Of a stretch of 64,000 bases of DNA, positions 35,292 through 45,780 are shown one piece after another (within the stretch, counting starts at the first letter, position 1; every line of letters starts with the position of its first letter). A model generated the notes under the pieces. It saw only the letters and a program-made list of their open reading frames with translations. It did no database searches and had not been told where the DNA came from. Both the position numbers and the translations under genes were made by a program. Origin of the DNA: an uncultured Pelagibacteraceae bacterium (GTDB lineage Bacteria > Pseudomonadota > Alphaproteobacteria > Pelagibacterales > Pelagibacteraceae). The DNA lies in NCBI GenBank assembly GCA_902542235.1, contig CACBTT010000006.1, positions 1-64,000 of the forward strand. The letters run 5' to 3'.

Positions 35292-37058
35292 ATGTCAAAA
35301 TTATACTCGGGTGCTGAAATTGTATTTAAGTGTATGGAGGATCAAAATGTTGATCATATTTTTGGTTATCCTGGAGGAGCAGTCCTACCAATTTATGACG
35401 AATTACAAAATTTTAAATCAATTAAACATATTTTAGTTAGACATGAACAAGGTGCAGGTCATGCCGCTGAAGGGTATGCAAGATCTTCCGGCAAACCAGG
35501 TGTTATTTTAGTGACCTCAGGACCAGGAGCAACAAATGTAGTAACAGCTTTAACTGATGCTTACATGGATTCTATTCCATTAGTTTGTATTTCTGGACAA
35601 GTTCCAACTCATTTAATTGGTACAGATGCATTTCAAGAATGTGATACAACTGGAATAACTAGGCCTTGCACTAAACATAATTGGTTAGTCAAAGATATAA
35701 ATGATTTAGCTAGTACCATACATAAAGCATTTGAAGTAGCAACTACTGGTAGACCAGGACCAGTTTTAGTAGATATACCAAAAGATATTCAGTTTCAAAA
35801 AACAAAATATAAGAAACCTAAAAAAGAAAAAAAATTAAATGGAAAATCTCATAATCATTTTAATCAAAATAGTATTGATCAATTAATTGATTTAATGAGT
35901 AAATCTTCAAAACCTATTTTTTATACTGGTGGGGGAGTGATTAATTCTGGACCTAAGGCAAGCGAACTTCTAAGAGAACTTGTTTATTCAACAGGCTTTC
36001 CAATTACATCAACTTTACAGGGATTAGGATCTTTTCCAGGTGATGATAATCAATTTTTGGGAATGTTAGGTATGCATGGAACTTATGAAGCAAATAATGC
36101 AATGCACGACTGTGATTTAATGATTAACATTGGTGCGCGTTTTGACGATAGGATAACAGGTAAAATAGATGAATTTTCACCAAATTCAAAAAAAGTTCAT
36201 ATTGACATAGATCCGTCATCTATAAATAAAAATGTTAAAGTTGATTTAGCTATTGTAGGAGATGTAAAAACTGTTCTTTCATCTACTTTAAAAAGTTTAA
36301 AACAAAAAAAATCAAAATTTTTAAAATCAAATAAACAAAAGACTTCTAGGTGGTGGGAAAAAATTCAAAAATGGAGATCGGTTAGATCCTTAGATTATGT
36401 CGGAAGTGAAGAGACTATAAAACCTCAGTATGCTATTGAAAGATTATATGAATTAACTAAAGATAAAGATTCCTATATCACAACTGAGGTAGGACAGCAT
36501 CAGATGTGGGCCGCACAACATTATAAATTTAATAAACCAAATCGTTGGATGACATCTGGTGGTTTAGGAACTATGGGTTATGGTTTACCAGCAGCTGTAG
36601 GCGTTCAAGTAGCTCATCCAAAAAAATTAGTTATCGATATTGCTGGAGAGGCTTCAGTATTAATGACAATTCAAGAAATGTCTACTGCAGTACAATATAA
36701 TCTTCCAATTAAAATTTTTATATTGAATAATCAGTATATGGGAATGGTTAGACAATGGCAGGAACTACTTCATGACAAAAATTACTCAGAAAGTTACACT
36801 GCTGCGTTACCAGATTTTGTTAAATTAGCAGAAGCATATAATTGTGTAGGTATACGTGCAAAAACACCAGAGGAGTTAGACGATAAAATTATTGAAATGT
36901 TGAATACAGATAGACCCGTAATATTTGATTGTATGGTTGATAAAGTAGAAAACTGTTTTCCAATGATACCATCAGGAAAGCCTCATAATCAGATGATTTT
37001 AGGGCCTAAAGATCAAGAAAATAAGAAAATTACTGGCAAAGGTAAGTCTTTAGTTTAA
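35292..37058 (+). CDS. ilvB: Acetolactate synthase large subunit
   Basis: TPP- and FAD-dependent enzyme that makes acetolactate or acetohydroxybutyrate, the first common step to valine, leucine and isoleucine. The 588 residues show VDHIFGYPGGAVLPIYDEL near 20, HEQGAGHAAEGYARSSGKPGV near 51, the FAD-domain sequences, and the C-terminal TPP domain with GGLGTMGYGLPAAVGVQVA. The TPP-metal motif reads GEASVLMTIQEMSTAVQYNLPIKIFILNNQYMGMVRQWQ: the usual GDA/GDG is GEA here, an Asp-to-Glu change at a metal ligand, while the downstream Asn pair is kept. ilvH starts on the last base of its stop. Confidence 0.95.
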   Translation: MSKLYSGAEIVFKCMEDQNVDHIFGYPGGAVLPIYDELQNFKSIKHILVRHEQGAGHAAEGYARSSGKPGVILVTSGPGATNVVTALTDAYMDSIPLVCISGQVPTHLIGTDAFQECDTTGITRPCTKHNWLVKDINDLASTIHKAFEVATTGRPGPVLVDIPKDIQFQKTKYKKPKKEKKLNGKSHNHFNQNSIDQLIDLMSKSSKPIFYTGGGVINSGPKASELLRELVYSTGFPITSTLQGLGSFPGDDNQFLGMLGMHGTYEANNAMHDCDLMINIGARFDDRITGKIDEFSPNSKKVHIDIDPSSINKNVKVDLAIVGDVKTVLSSTLKSLKQKKSKFLKSNKQKTSRWWEKIQKWRSVRSLDYVGSEETIKPQYAIERLYELTKDKDSYITTEVGQHQMWAAQHYKFNKPNRWMTSGGLGTMGYGLPAAVGVQVAHPKKLVIDIAGEASVLMTIQEMSTAVQYNLPIKIFILNNQYMGMVRQWQELLHDKNYSESYTAALPDFVKLAEAYNCVGIRAKTPEELDDKIIEMLNTDRPVIFDCMVDKVENCFPMIPSGKPHNQMILGPKDQENKKITGKGKSLV

Positions 37059-37606
37059 TGCCTAATTCAAAATCAGCGTATAGTTTTTCAAATAAAAAAG
37101 AGAAATTTGATACACATATAATAGTCGTTTGGGTAGACAATGAAGCTGGTGTATTAGCTAGAGTGGTCGGTCTATTTTCTGGCAGAGGTTATAATATTGA
37201 ATCTTTAGCAGTTGCTCAAGTTGATGAAAAGTTAAAGATATCAAGAATAACAATTGTAACTACAGGAACACCACAAGTTGTTAATCAAATTAAACTTCAA
37301 TTAAGAAAACTTGTGCCTGTTCATAAAGTTGCAGATTTTAAAAGAGAAGATAAAGCAGTCATCTTTAAGGAGATGGCTTTATTTAAAATTGTTGGCCCAA
37401 ATAACAAACTAGAGGGTGCATTGAAAGCTTGCAAAAAATATAATCCTGTATTACTAGACAAAACGAAAAAATCGAATGTTATTCAAATAACAGCTTTAAG
37501 AAGAGAAATAGACAAAATGTCAAACGAATTAAAAAAATTTGGATTGGTAAGTGTTTCAAGAACAGGAGCCGTTGCTATGACAAGAGGTGCAGATATATTT
37601 AAATAA
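37058..37606 (+). CDS. ilvH: Acetolactate synthase small (regulatory) subunit
   Basis: Regulatory subunit that activates IlvB and mediates valine inhibition. The 182-residue protein has an N-terminal ACT domain (HIIVVWVDNEAGVLARVVGLFSGRGYNIESLAVAQVDEKLKISRITIVTTG, about residues 20-70), the linking VNQIKLQLRKLVPVHKV, and a C-terminal domain ending with FGLVSVSRTGAVAMTRG. Length is usual. Its ATG overlaps the ilvB stop by one base, so the two subunits are made together. The valine-site sequence cannot be interpreted without alignment. Confidence 0.95.
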   Translation: MPNSKSAYSFSNKKEKFDTHIIVVWVDNEAGVLARVVGLFSGRGYNIESLAVAQVDEKLKISRITIVTTGTPQVVNQIKLQLRKLVPVHKVADFKREDKAVIFKEMALFKIVGPNNKLEGALKACKKYNPVLLDKTKKSNVIQITALRREIDKMSNELKKFGLVSVSRTGAVAMTRGADIFK

Positions 37607-37612
37607 TTAATT

Positions 37613-37617
37613 AGGAG
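37613..37617 (+). promoter_or_regulatory. Shine-Dalgarno of ilvC
   Basis: AGGAG, 9 bases before the ATG. Few genes in this window have so clear a site, consistent with high expression of IlvC and independent initiation after ilvH. Confidence 0.6.
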
Positions 37618-37623
37618 AATTAA

Positions 37624-38649
<1,026 letters not shown>

Positions 38650-38659
38650 CTTGATGTTA

Positions 38660-38688
38660 AAATTGGGTTAAATTTCCCAATTTATTTT
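38660..38688 (+). terminator. Intrinsic terminator after ilvC
   Basis: AAATTGGG and CCCAATTT form an 8-base stem with an 8-base loop, followed directly by TTTATTTT overlap and T-rich sequence. It would end the ilvBHC transcript before leuA, unless leuA is also served by read-through. Confidence 0.65.
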
Positions 38689-38701
38689 GCAATCTGAGCG
38701 A

Positions 38702-38718
38702 GAGCATGTATTATGCTC
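38702..38718 (+). promoter_or_regulatory. Leader hairpin in front of leuA
   Basis: GAGCAT-GTATT-ATGCTC makes a perfect 6-base stem 16 bases before the leuA ATG. It follows the ilvC terminator. It could be a 5'-leader element or operator; no leucine-rich leader peptide is visible. Confidence 0.4.
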
Positions 38719-38734
38719 CAGCTAAAAAATTACA

Positions 38735-40309
38735 ATGTCAGATAAAGAAAAATTATACATATTTGATACGACAATGCGTGATGGAGAACAATCACCAGGT
38801 GCGTCTATGAGTGTTGAGGAAAAAATACAAATTTCAAGAGTATTTGACGAAATGGGAATAGACATTGTTGAAGCAGGATTTCCAATTGCTTCGCCAGGAG
38901 ACTTTGAGGCTGTATCGGAAATAAGTAAAATAATGAAAAACTCGATTCCATGTGGTCTTTCAAGAGCATTAAAAAAAGATATTGATGCTTGTCATGAGTC
39001 GTTGAAGCATGCTCCAAGATTTAGAATTCATACTTTTATTTCCACAAGCCCATTACATATGAAACATAAACTTGAAATGACAAACGAGCAGGTTCTAGAC
39101 GCAATCAAAGAAAGTGTTACTTACGCAAGAAACTTTACTGACGATGTAGAATGGTCCTGTGAGGATGGTACAAGAACTGATATGGATTTCATGTGCAAAA
39201 CTGTTGAACTTGCAATTAAATGTGGGGCTAAGACTATAAATATTCCAGATACAGTTGGATATTCTATACCCGAGGAATTTGCTAAAACAATTAAACACTT
39301 AAAAAATAATGTTCCAAACATAGATAAAGCAATATTATCTGCGCACTGTCACAATGATCTAGGCTTAGCAGTAGCAAATGCATTAGCTGGAGTATCAGAA
39401 GGTGTTAGACAAATAGAGTGCACAATTAATGGAATAGGTGAAAGAGCAGGTAATGCTGCATTAGAAGAAGTAGTTATGGCAATTAAAACAAGAAATGATT
39501 TAATGCCATATAATACAGGAATTAAAACTGAATTAATTAGCAAAGCCTCTAAAATAGTTTCAAATGCAACTGGTTTTCCAGTTCAATTTAATAAAGCAAT
39601 AGTTGGAAAAAACGCATTTGCACATGAGTCGGGAATTCATCAAGATGGTATGTTAAAGAATAGAGAAACATATGAAATTATGACACCAGAGAGTGTTGGA
39701 GTTAAAAAAACGTCGCTTGTTATGGGTAAACATTCGGGACGACATGCTTTTAAAGATAAATTATCTGACTTAGGTTACTCAGATCTTACAGATGATATTA
39801 TTCAAGCTGCTTTTGGAAAATTCAAAGTTTTAGCTGATAAAAAGAAACATATATACGATGAAGACATAGTTGCGTTAGTTGATGATAGTTTAATTGTAGA
39901 TAATAAAATAAATGCAATTAATTTAAAATCGTTAAAAGTTTTTGCGGGAACAGGCGAACCACAAAAAGCCGAAATGACATTGGATGTCTATGGTGATATT
40001 AAGAATACAACTGAAACAGGAGATGGACCAGTTGATGCAATATTTAAATGTATAAAAAAATTATATCCTCACGACGTAAAATTATCTTTATATCAAGTAC
40101 ACGCAGTAACAGAAGGTACAGATGCACAGGCAACAGTCAGCGTTAAAATTGAAGAAAACGATAGGACAACAGTAGGTCAATCCGCAGACACTGATACTTT
40201 AGTTGCATCAGCAAATGCATATTTAAATGCATTAAATAAAATGCTCATAAAACGTGAGAAAAAAGCACCATCTCAAAATATTAAACATCAAAAAGTGAAA
40301 GGAATATAA
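38735..40309 (+). CDS. leuA: 2-isopropylmalate synthase
   Basis: Condenses acetyl-CoA and 2-ketoisovalerate, the first step to leucine. The 524-residue protein has the DRE-TIM signature IFDTTMRDGEQSPGASMS near residue 9, VEWSCEDGTRTDMDF near 137, the metal-ligand motif LSAHCHNDLGLAVANALAGVSEGVRQIECTINGIGERAGNAALEEV near 204, and FAHESGIHQDGMLKNRETYEIM near 303. A C-terminal regulatory (leucine-binding) domain follows from about 390. Length is that of full leuA, not the short homocitrate-type enzymes. It stands after ilvBHC and is separated from them by a terminator and hairpin, so it may have its own control. mreB follows by 4 bases. Confidence 0.95.
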   Translation: MSDKEKLYIFDTTMRDGEQSPGASMSVEEKIQISRVFDEMGIDIVEAGFPIASPGDFEAVSEISKIMKNSIPCGLSRALKKDIDACHESLKHAPRFRIHTFISTSPLHMKHKLEMTNEQVLDAIKESVTYARNFTDDVEWSCEDGTRTDMDFMCKTVELAIKCGAKTINIPDTVGYSIPEEFAKTIKHLKNNVPNIDKAILSAHCHNDLGLAVANALAGVSEGVRQIECTINGIGERAGNAALEEVVMAIKTRNDLMPYNTGIKTELISKASKIVSNATGFPVQFNKAIVGKNAFAHESGIHQDGMLKNRETYEIMTPESVGVKKTSLVMGKHSGRHAFKDKLSDLGYSDLTDDIIQAAFGKFKVLADKKKHIYDEDIVALVDDSLIVDNKINAINLKSLKVFAGTGEPQKAEMTLDVYGDIKNTTETGDGPVDAIFKCIKKLYPHDVKLSLYQVHAVTEGTDAQATVSVKIEENDRTTVGQSADTDTLVASANAYLNALNKMLIKREKKAPSQNIKHQKVKGI

Positions 40310-40313
40310 ATAA

Positions 40314-41345
<1,032 letters not shown>

Positions 41346-41350
41346 ATATT

Positions 41351-42187
41351 ATGTCAACAGAATCGAGTAGAGATGACTTTATTATTGCTATTCGTTCTGC
41401 ATTTTTAAAAAAGGGTAATAGACAAAAATTTTCTTTATTTACTCTAATAATTATTTCTATTTTAGTTTTATCATTAGAGTATTTTAAGACAGGTCCAATC
41501 AATCAATTTAGATCTATTACAAAAGATATTATATTCAGAGGTTCATATATTGTATCAAGTCCATTCAAGTACGTAAAAGATAAATATTATCTCTTTCAAG
41601 ATCACATGAGTATGTATGATGAATATTCAGTTTTACGTGATAAAAATCTCGATCTAGATTCACTTAAAAAAGAAGTTGATTTTTATAAATCTGAAAATGC
41701 ACTACTAAAAAAATTAATTGAAGAAAGGGAATTGTTTTCAAAGGAATATATGCTTACAAAAATATTGTTAGATAAACAAAGCCCTTATTTAAAATCAGTG
41801 ATAATAAATAAAGGCCAAAAATATGGTGTAAAATTAGGTTCAGCAGTCAAGGATAGGTTATATTACATTGGAAAAGTAGTTAATGTTAATTTTTTGAGTG
41901 CAAGAGTATTATTAGCAAGCGATTTAAATAGCAAAATTCCTATTATAATTGAACCAAGCGGGATAAATGCAATACTTTCAGGCAATGGCAATGATGAATA
42001 TGCTGAGTTGGAGTACTTACCAAAAAACAATGAGATAAAAGAAAACGAAATTGTATATACATCAGGATCAGATGGTACTATTCCAGCATCTATTCCTGTT
42101 GGCAAAATAATAATGCAAGGTAATAAACATTATGTGAAGTTTTTTAGTAATTTAAATCAATTAAATTATGTACAAGTAAATAAGTAA
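41351..42187 (+). CDS. mreC: Rod-shape-determining protein MreC
   Basis: Bitopic inner-membrane protein that links MreB to the periplasmic wall synthases. In 278 residues: a short cytoplasmic N-terminus, one membrane segment (FSLFTLIIISILVLSLEYFK, about residues 27-46), a coiled coil (YSVLRDKNLDLDSLKKEVDFYKSENALLKKLIEERELF), and the beta-rich MreC domain (SVIINKGQKYGVKLGSAVKDRLYYIGKVVNVNFLSARVLLASDLNSKIPIIIE...). It follows mreB by 5 bases and precedes mreD by one base. Identification rests on this architecture and on the operon position. Confidence 0.93.
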   Translation: MSTESSRDDFIIAIRSAFLKKGNRQKFSLFTLIIISILVLSLEYFKTGPINQFRSITKDIIFRGSYIVSSPFKYVKDKYYLFQDHMSMYDEYSVLRDKNLDLDSLKKEVDFYKSENALLKKLIEERELFSKEYMLTKILLDKQSPYLKSVIINKGQKYGVKLGSAVKDRLYYIGKVVNVNFLSARVLLASDLNSKIPIIIEPSGINAILSGNGNDEYAELEYLPKNNEIKENEIVYTSGSDGTIPASIPVGKIIMQGNKHYVKFFSNLNQLNYVQVNK

Positions 42188-42188
42188 A

Positions 42189-42711
42189 ATGGCTAAAGGA
42201 AATTTTAAATTATATCAGTTTTTGTTAAATAGTTTTCCTCTTATTTTATTGTTTTTTTTTGCGTTAACAGGCTACTCATTATCACTAAAGTTTTTCGCAA
42301 TTAATATATCTTTTAATTTTATTCATTTAATAGTTTTTTATTGGGTTTTAAGAAAACCTGAAATGCTTGGATATGGCCTCATTTTTTTTGCTGGAATAGT
42401 CAATGATGTAGTTCAAAACTTACCAATTGGAATATCATCAATTAATTATCTCTTACTCTGTGTTATTGCATCATTTTTTAGAACAAGAACTTTAGTTCCA
42501 AATTTAATTTATGATTGGATACTTTTCTTAATTGCTATTTTAATTGTCAGTTCAATTCATTTTAGTTTATTGTCCATATTTTTTTGATGTAAATACTAAG
42601 TATGGAACATTAATGTCTACAGCTTTTTTCTCTTTTTTAATTTATCCATTGATAGCAAAATTATTTAATCAAATTTATTTACTAGGTTTAAAACAAGGAA
42701 ATGCTGAATAG
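42189..42711 (+). CDS. mreD: Rod-shape-determining protein MreD, with apparent +1 frameshift at a T7 run
   Basis: Multi-pass membrane protein of the elongasome. The ORF from 42189 stops at 42587 after 132 residues with four to five hydrophobic segments, short for MreD (usually about 160-180). The reading continues in the next frame from DVNTKYGTLMSTAFFSFLIYPLIAKLFNQIYLLGLKQGNAE to a stop at 42709-42711, giving about 173 residues and a final membrane segment. The switch point is TTTTTTT at 42579-42585: one T fewer restores a single frame. The second part overlaps the mrdA ATG by 11 bases, as is usual in this genome. It may be a homopolymer sequencing error, true mutation, or slippage during transcription of the T-run. 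That the two frames belong together is well supported by length and hydrophobicity. Confidence 0.85.
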
Positions 42712-44650
42712 AGGAAGAAATATAGAAAAAGGGCGAGTAATAACTCGTAGAATGTTTATACTTGCTGCAGCAAAAGTATTACTTTTTGCTGGTATATCTT
42801 CTAGATTATATAATTTGCAAATTTCAGATAGAGAAAAATATGAAATACTATCTGATAAAAATAGAATACGTGAATGGAAAACTCCTCCACAGAGAGGCAT
42901 AATAGTAGATAATTTCAACAAGGTTTTAGCAAGTAATGACAGAGTATTTCAATTACATTTAATTTTAGATGAAATTAAAGATTTTGACGTAACAGTATTT
43001 AAGATTAAAAACATAATTGGTTTAGATAAGTTTGAAGTAAATAAATTATATAAAAAAAAAGAAAGATTAAAACCGTGGGATACATTAGTCGTTTCAGATA
43101 ATTTAACATGGGAACAATTTTCTAAAATAAATTTATATCTACACGAACTAGAAGGCGCCAAGCCAGTATTATCAACATCTAGATTTTATCCTTATTCTAA
43201 TGATTTGGTCCATGTTGTTGGTTATGTTGGGGATGCAAGCCCTAGAGATATCGAAAAACCAGAAATTAAAGAAAATTTTGTTCCTGGGCTTAAAGTAGGA
43301 AAATATGGAATTGAAAAATCACAGGAGAAATCTTTAATAGGTAATTACGGAATTAAAAGATACGAGGTCAATGCATCAGGAAAAAGGATAAGTCAAATTG
43401 ATTACATTAAAGAAAAACAAGGAAATCAAGTAAACTTAACCATAGATATCGAAATTCAAAAATATGCCCAGGAGTTACTTAAAGGAACAGCGGGATCAAT
43501 TAGTGCAATGGATATTTATACTGGTGAAATCGTGGCTATGGCATCATCCCCAACTTATGATCCAAATAAATTCACTCATGGAATTAACCAAAAAGATTGG
43601 CAAGAAATTAGAGATAATCCTTTAAAACCACTGATAAATAAATCCATTGCTGGACTTTACTCGCCTGGATCAACTTTCAAGCCTATAGTGGCTCTTGCAG
43701 CTTTAGAATATGGAACAATTGATCCCAATAAAACAATAAGATGCAAAGGTCATAAGCATCCTTATGAACTTTATGGGATCAAATACCATTGTTGGAAAAA
43801 AGAAGGTCATGGTTACATGAAGTTGAGAAATGCCATCAAACAATCTTGTGATATCTATTTTTATGAAATGGCAAGGCTACTTGGTGTTGATAAATTGTCA
43901 ATAATTGCAAAAAGATATGGTCTTGGAACAAATGTTCTTGGAGAAATTTATAATGATGAAAAAAATGGGTTAGTTCCAAACACAAAATGGAAAAGAAATG
44001 CATTAGAACAAAGTTGGTATTTAGGAGAAACAGTAATCAATGGTATTGGACAAGGTTATATTCAAACCACACCTCTACAACTTTGTTTAATGACAGCTCA
44101 AATTGCAAACGGAGGATATAAAATAAAACCACATATCATAAAAGATAATTCGATAAGCTATAAAGATGTAATTAATAAAATTAAATTAGATCAATCCAAT
44201 TTTCCTTTGCATGAAAGAAATTATCTAGATGACATAAATGTTGAATATTATCAAAGAATGTACCACAAAAAGTCTAATATTAATTTTGTATTAGATGCAA
44301 TGTATGGTTCCACGAATGAGCAATATGGAACTTCATTCAAATCTCGTTACGACGATCCAAAGTATCAATTTGCAGGCAAAACTGGGACATCACAGGTGAG
44401 AAGAATTACTGATCTTGATAGAGAACTGGATTTAGACACTGAACAAATTGAATACAAAAAAAGAGACCATGCATTATATGTAGCTTTTGCTCCATACAAG
44501 GATCCAAGATATGCAATAAGTGTTATTATTGAACATGGAGGTTCTGGAAGTAAAGCTGCAGCACCGCTTGCAAGTAAATTAATAAAAAGAATTATTGATA
44601 GACACAAGTTGAGAGAGCAAATTAATAACGGAAATACTAGTTTAGCGTAA
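42701..44650 (+). CDS. mrdA: Penicillin-binding protein 2 (elongasome transpeptidase)
   Basis: Class B transpeptidase that crosslinks lateral-wall peptidoglycan with RodA. The 649 residues include an N-terminal membrane anchor (RRMFILAAAKVLLFAGISSRLYNLQI), the pedestal domain (WKTPPQRGIIVDNFNKVLASND), and the transpeptidase domain with nucleophile Ser in LYSPGSTFKPIVALAALE near residue 325, a second motif IKQSCDIYFYEMARLLG near 383 and KTGTSQ near 562. The insert with C, H and C around CKGHKHPYELYGIKYHCWKKEGHG recalls the zinc-binding site of PBP2. The start overlaps the frame-restored mreD by 11 bases, and rodA begins on the last base of its stop. Confidence 0.95.
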   Translation: MLNRGRNIEKGRVITRRMFILAAAKVLLFAGISSRLYNLQISDREKYEILSDKNRIREWKTPPQRGIIVDNFNKVLASNDRVFQLHLILDEIKDFDVTVFKIKNIIGLDKFEVNKLYKKKERLKPWDTLVVSDNLTWEQFSKINLYLHELEGAKPVLSTSRFYPYSNDLVHVVGYVGDASPRDIEKPEIKENFVPGLKVGKYGIEKSQEKSLIGNYGIKRYEVNASGKRISQIDYIKEKQGNQVNLTIDIEIQKYAQELLKGTAGSISAMDIYTGEIVAMASSPTYDPNKFTHGINQKDWQEIRDNPLKPLINKSIAGLYSPGSTFKPIVALAALEYGTIDPNKTIRCKGHKHPYELYGIKYHCWKKEGHGYMKLRNAIKQSCDIYFYEMARLLGVDKLSIIAKRYGLGTNVLGEIYNDEKNGLVPNTKWKRNALEQSWYLGETVINGIGQGYIQTTPLQLCLMTAQIANGGYKIKPHIIKDNSISYKDVINKIKLDQSNFPLHERNYLDDINVEYYQRMYHKKSNINFVLDAMYGSTNEQYGTSFKSRYDDPKYQFAGKTGTSQVRRITDLDRELDLDTEQIEYKKRDHALYVAFAPYKDPRYAISVIIEHGGSGSKAAAPLASKLIKRIIDRHKLREQINNGNTSLA

Positions 44651-45780
44651 TGTTAAGAGAAAGAATACAAGCAAGCAATTATAGTTTTTTAGATAAACTA
44701 AAATCTGTCGACTATTTATTAATTTTATTAATTATTGCCATAGGATCAATTAGTGTATTTGCAATTTACTCTACCGAGGGTGGAAAATTTTCTTTTTATA
44801 CTAAAAATCATATTATTAGATTATCTGTATTTTTTAGTTTATTTTTAGTTTTATCTTTTGTGAGAGTTTCAACTTGGTATAAAAATGCTTATTTATTTTA
44901 TATTGTTGGATTAATTCTTTTAATAACTGTTTTAATTTTTGGAATTTCAGCATCTGGAGCTACTAGGTGGATAAACTTATACTTTTTAAATTTACAGCCA
45001 TCTGAGCTAATGAAGATTGCTGTTATAATATGTTTTGCAAGATATTATCATAGAATTCAAAGCTCAGATATTCAAAGCTATAAATTTTTAATTCAGCCTA
45101 TTATACTCTTAATAATTCCTTGTTATCTGGTGATACAGCAGCCAGATTTAGGGACTTCCATTTTAATTGCAGGAAGTGGTATAGCTATAATCTGGTTGGC
45201 AGGCCTAAACATAAAATACTTTGTTTATTCTGGATTATTAATATTAGTCTCCTTACCTTTTGCTATATCCATTTTAAAACCATATCAAAAATCTAGAATT
45301 TTAACTTTTTTTAATCCAGATAGAGATCCCTTAGGGGCCGGATATCAAATAATTCAATCAAAAATAGCTATTGGATCTGGTGGTTTTTTTGGAAAAGGAT
45401 ATTTAAAAGGAACTCAAAGTTATCTTGAGTTTTTACCTGAAAAACATACCGACTTTATATTTACACTTTTTTCAGAAGAGTTCGGGTTTCTTGGATCAAT
45501 TATACTTTTATTTCTATATATATTGCTAATTTATAGAATAATAAATGTTGGGCTGGTCTCTAGAAGCTTCTTTGCAAAATTATATTGTTTTGGTTTTGCT
45601 ACAGCAATTTTCTTATATGTATTTGTTAATATAGCAATGGTTTTAGGAATGCTACCAATTGTCGGCGCACCATTACCTATAATGTCTTATGGTGGATCAT
45701 CTTTATTATCTATAATGTTGGGCTTAAGCATTGTTATGAGTTGTAAAATATACAATCAGGAACAAATATCAGTATATTAG
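44650..45780 (+). CDS. rodA: Rod-shape-determining protein RodA (SEDS glycosyltransferase)
   Basis: SEDS-family enzyme that polymerises lipid II with PBP2. The 376-residue protein has about ten hydrophobic segments, with SGATRWINLYFLNLQPSELMKIAVIICFARYY near residue 101, IPCYLVIQQPDLGTSILIAGSGIAIIWLAGL near 155, the catalytic-Asp region GFFGKGYLKGTQSYLEFLPEKHTDFIFTLFSEEFGFLGS near 244, and GMLPIVGAPLPIMSYGGSSLLSIMLGLSIVMS near the end. Its ATG overlaps the mrdA stop by one base. Its stop abuts the convergent phosphatase gene without a gap. RodA rather than FtsW, from the partner gene mrdA. Confidence 0.95.
   Translation: MLRERIQASNYSFLDKLKSVDYLLILLIIAIGSISVFAIYSTEGGKFSFYTKNHIIRLSVFFSLFLVLSFVRVSTWYKNAYLFYIVGLILLITVLIFGISASGATRWINLYFLNLQPSELMKIAVIICFARYYHRIQSSDIQSYKFLIQPIILLIIPCYLVIQQPDLGTSILIAGSGIAIIWLAGLNIKYFVYSGLLILVSLPFAISILKPYQKSRILTFFNPDRDPLGAGYQIIQSKIAIGSGGFFGKGYLKGTQSYLEFLPEKHTDFIFTLFSEEFGFLGSIILLFLYILLIYRIINVGLVSRSFFAKLYCFGFATAIFLYVFVNIAMVLGMLPIVGAPLPIMSYGGSSLLSIMLGLSIVMSCKIYNQEQISVY

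Noticed and set aside
42189-42587. MreD as a naturally short 132-residue protein
   Set aside because: The next frame continues without stops for about 41 codons with a membrane segment and a standard overlap with mrdA, which is hard to explain unless it is the rest of MreD.
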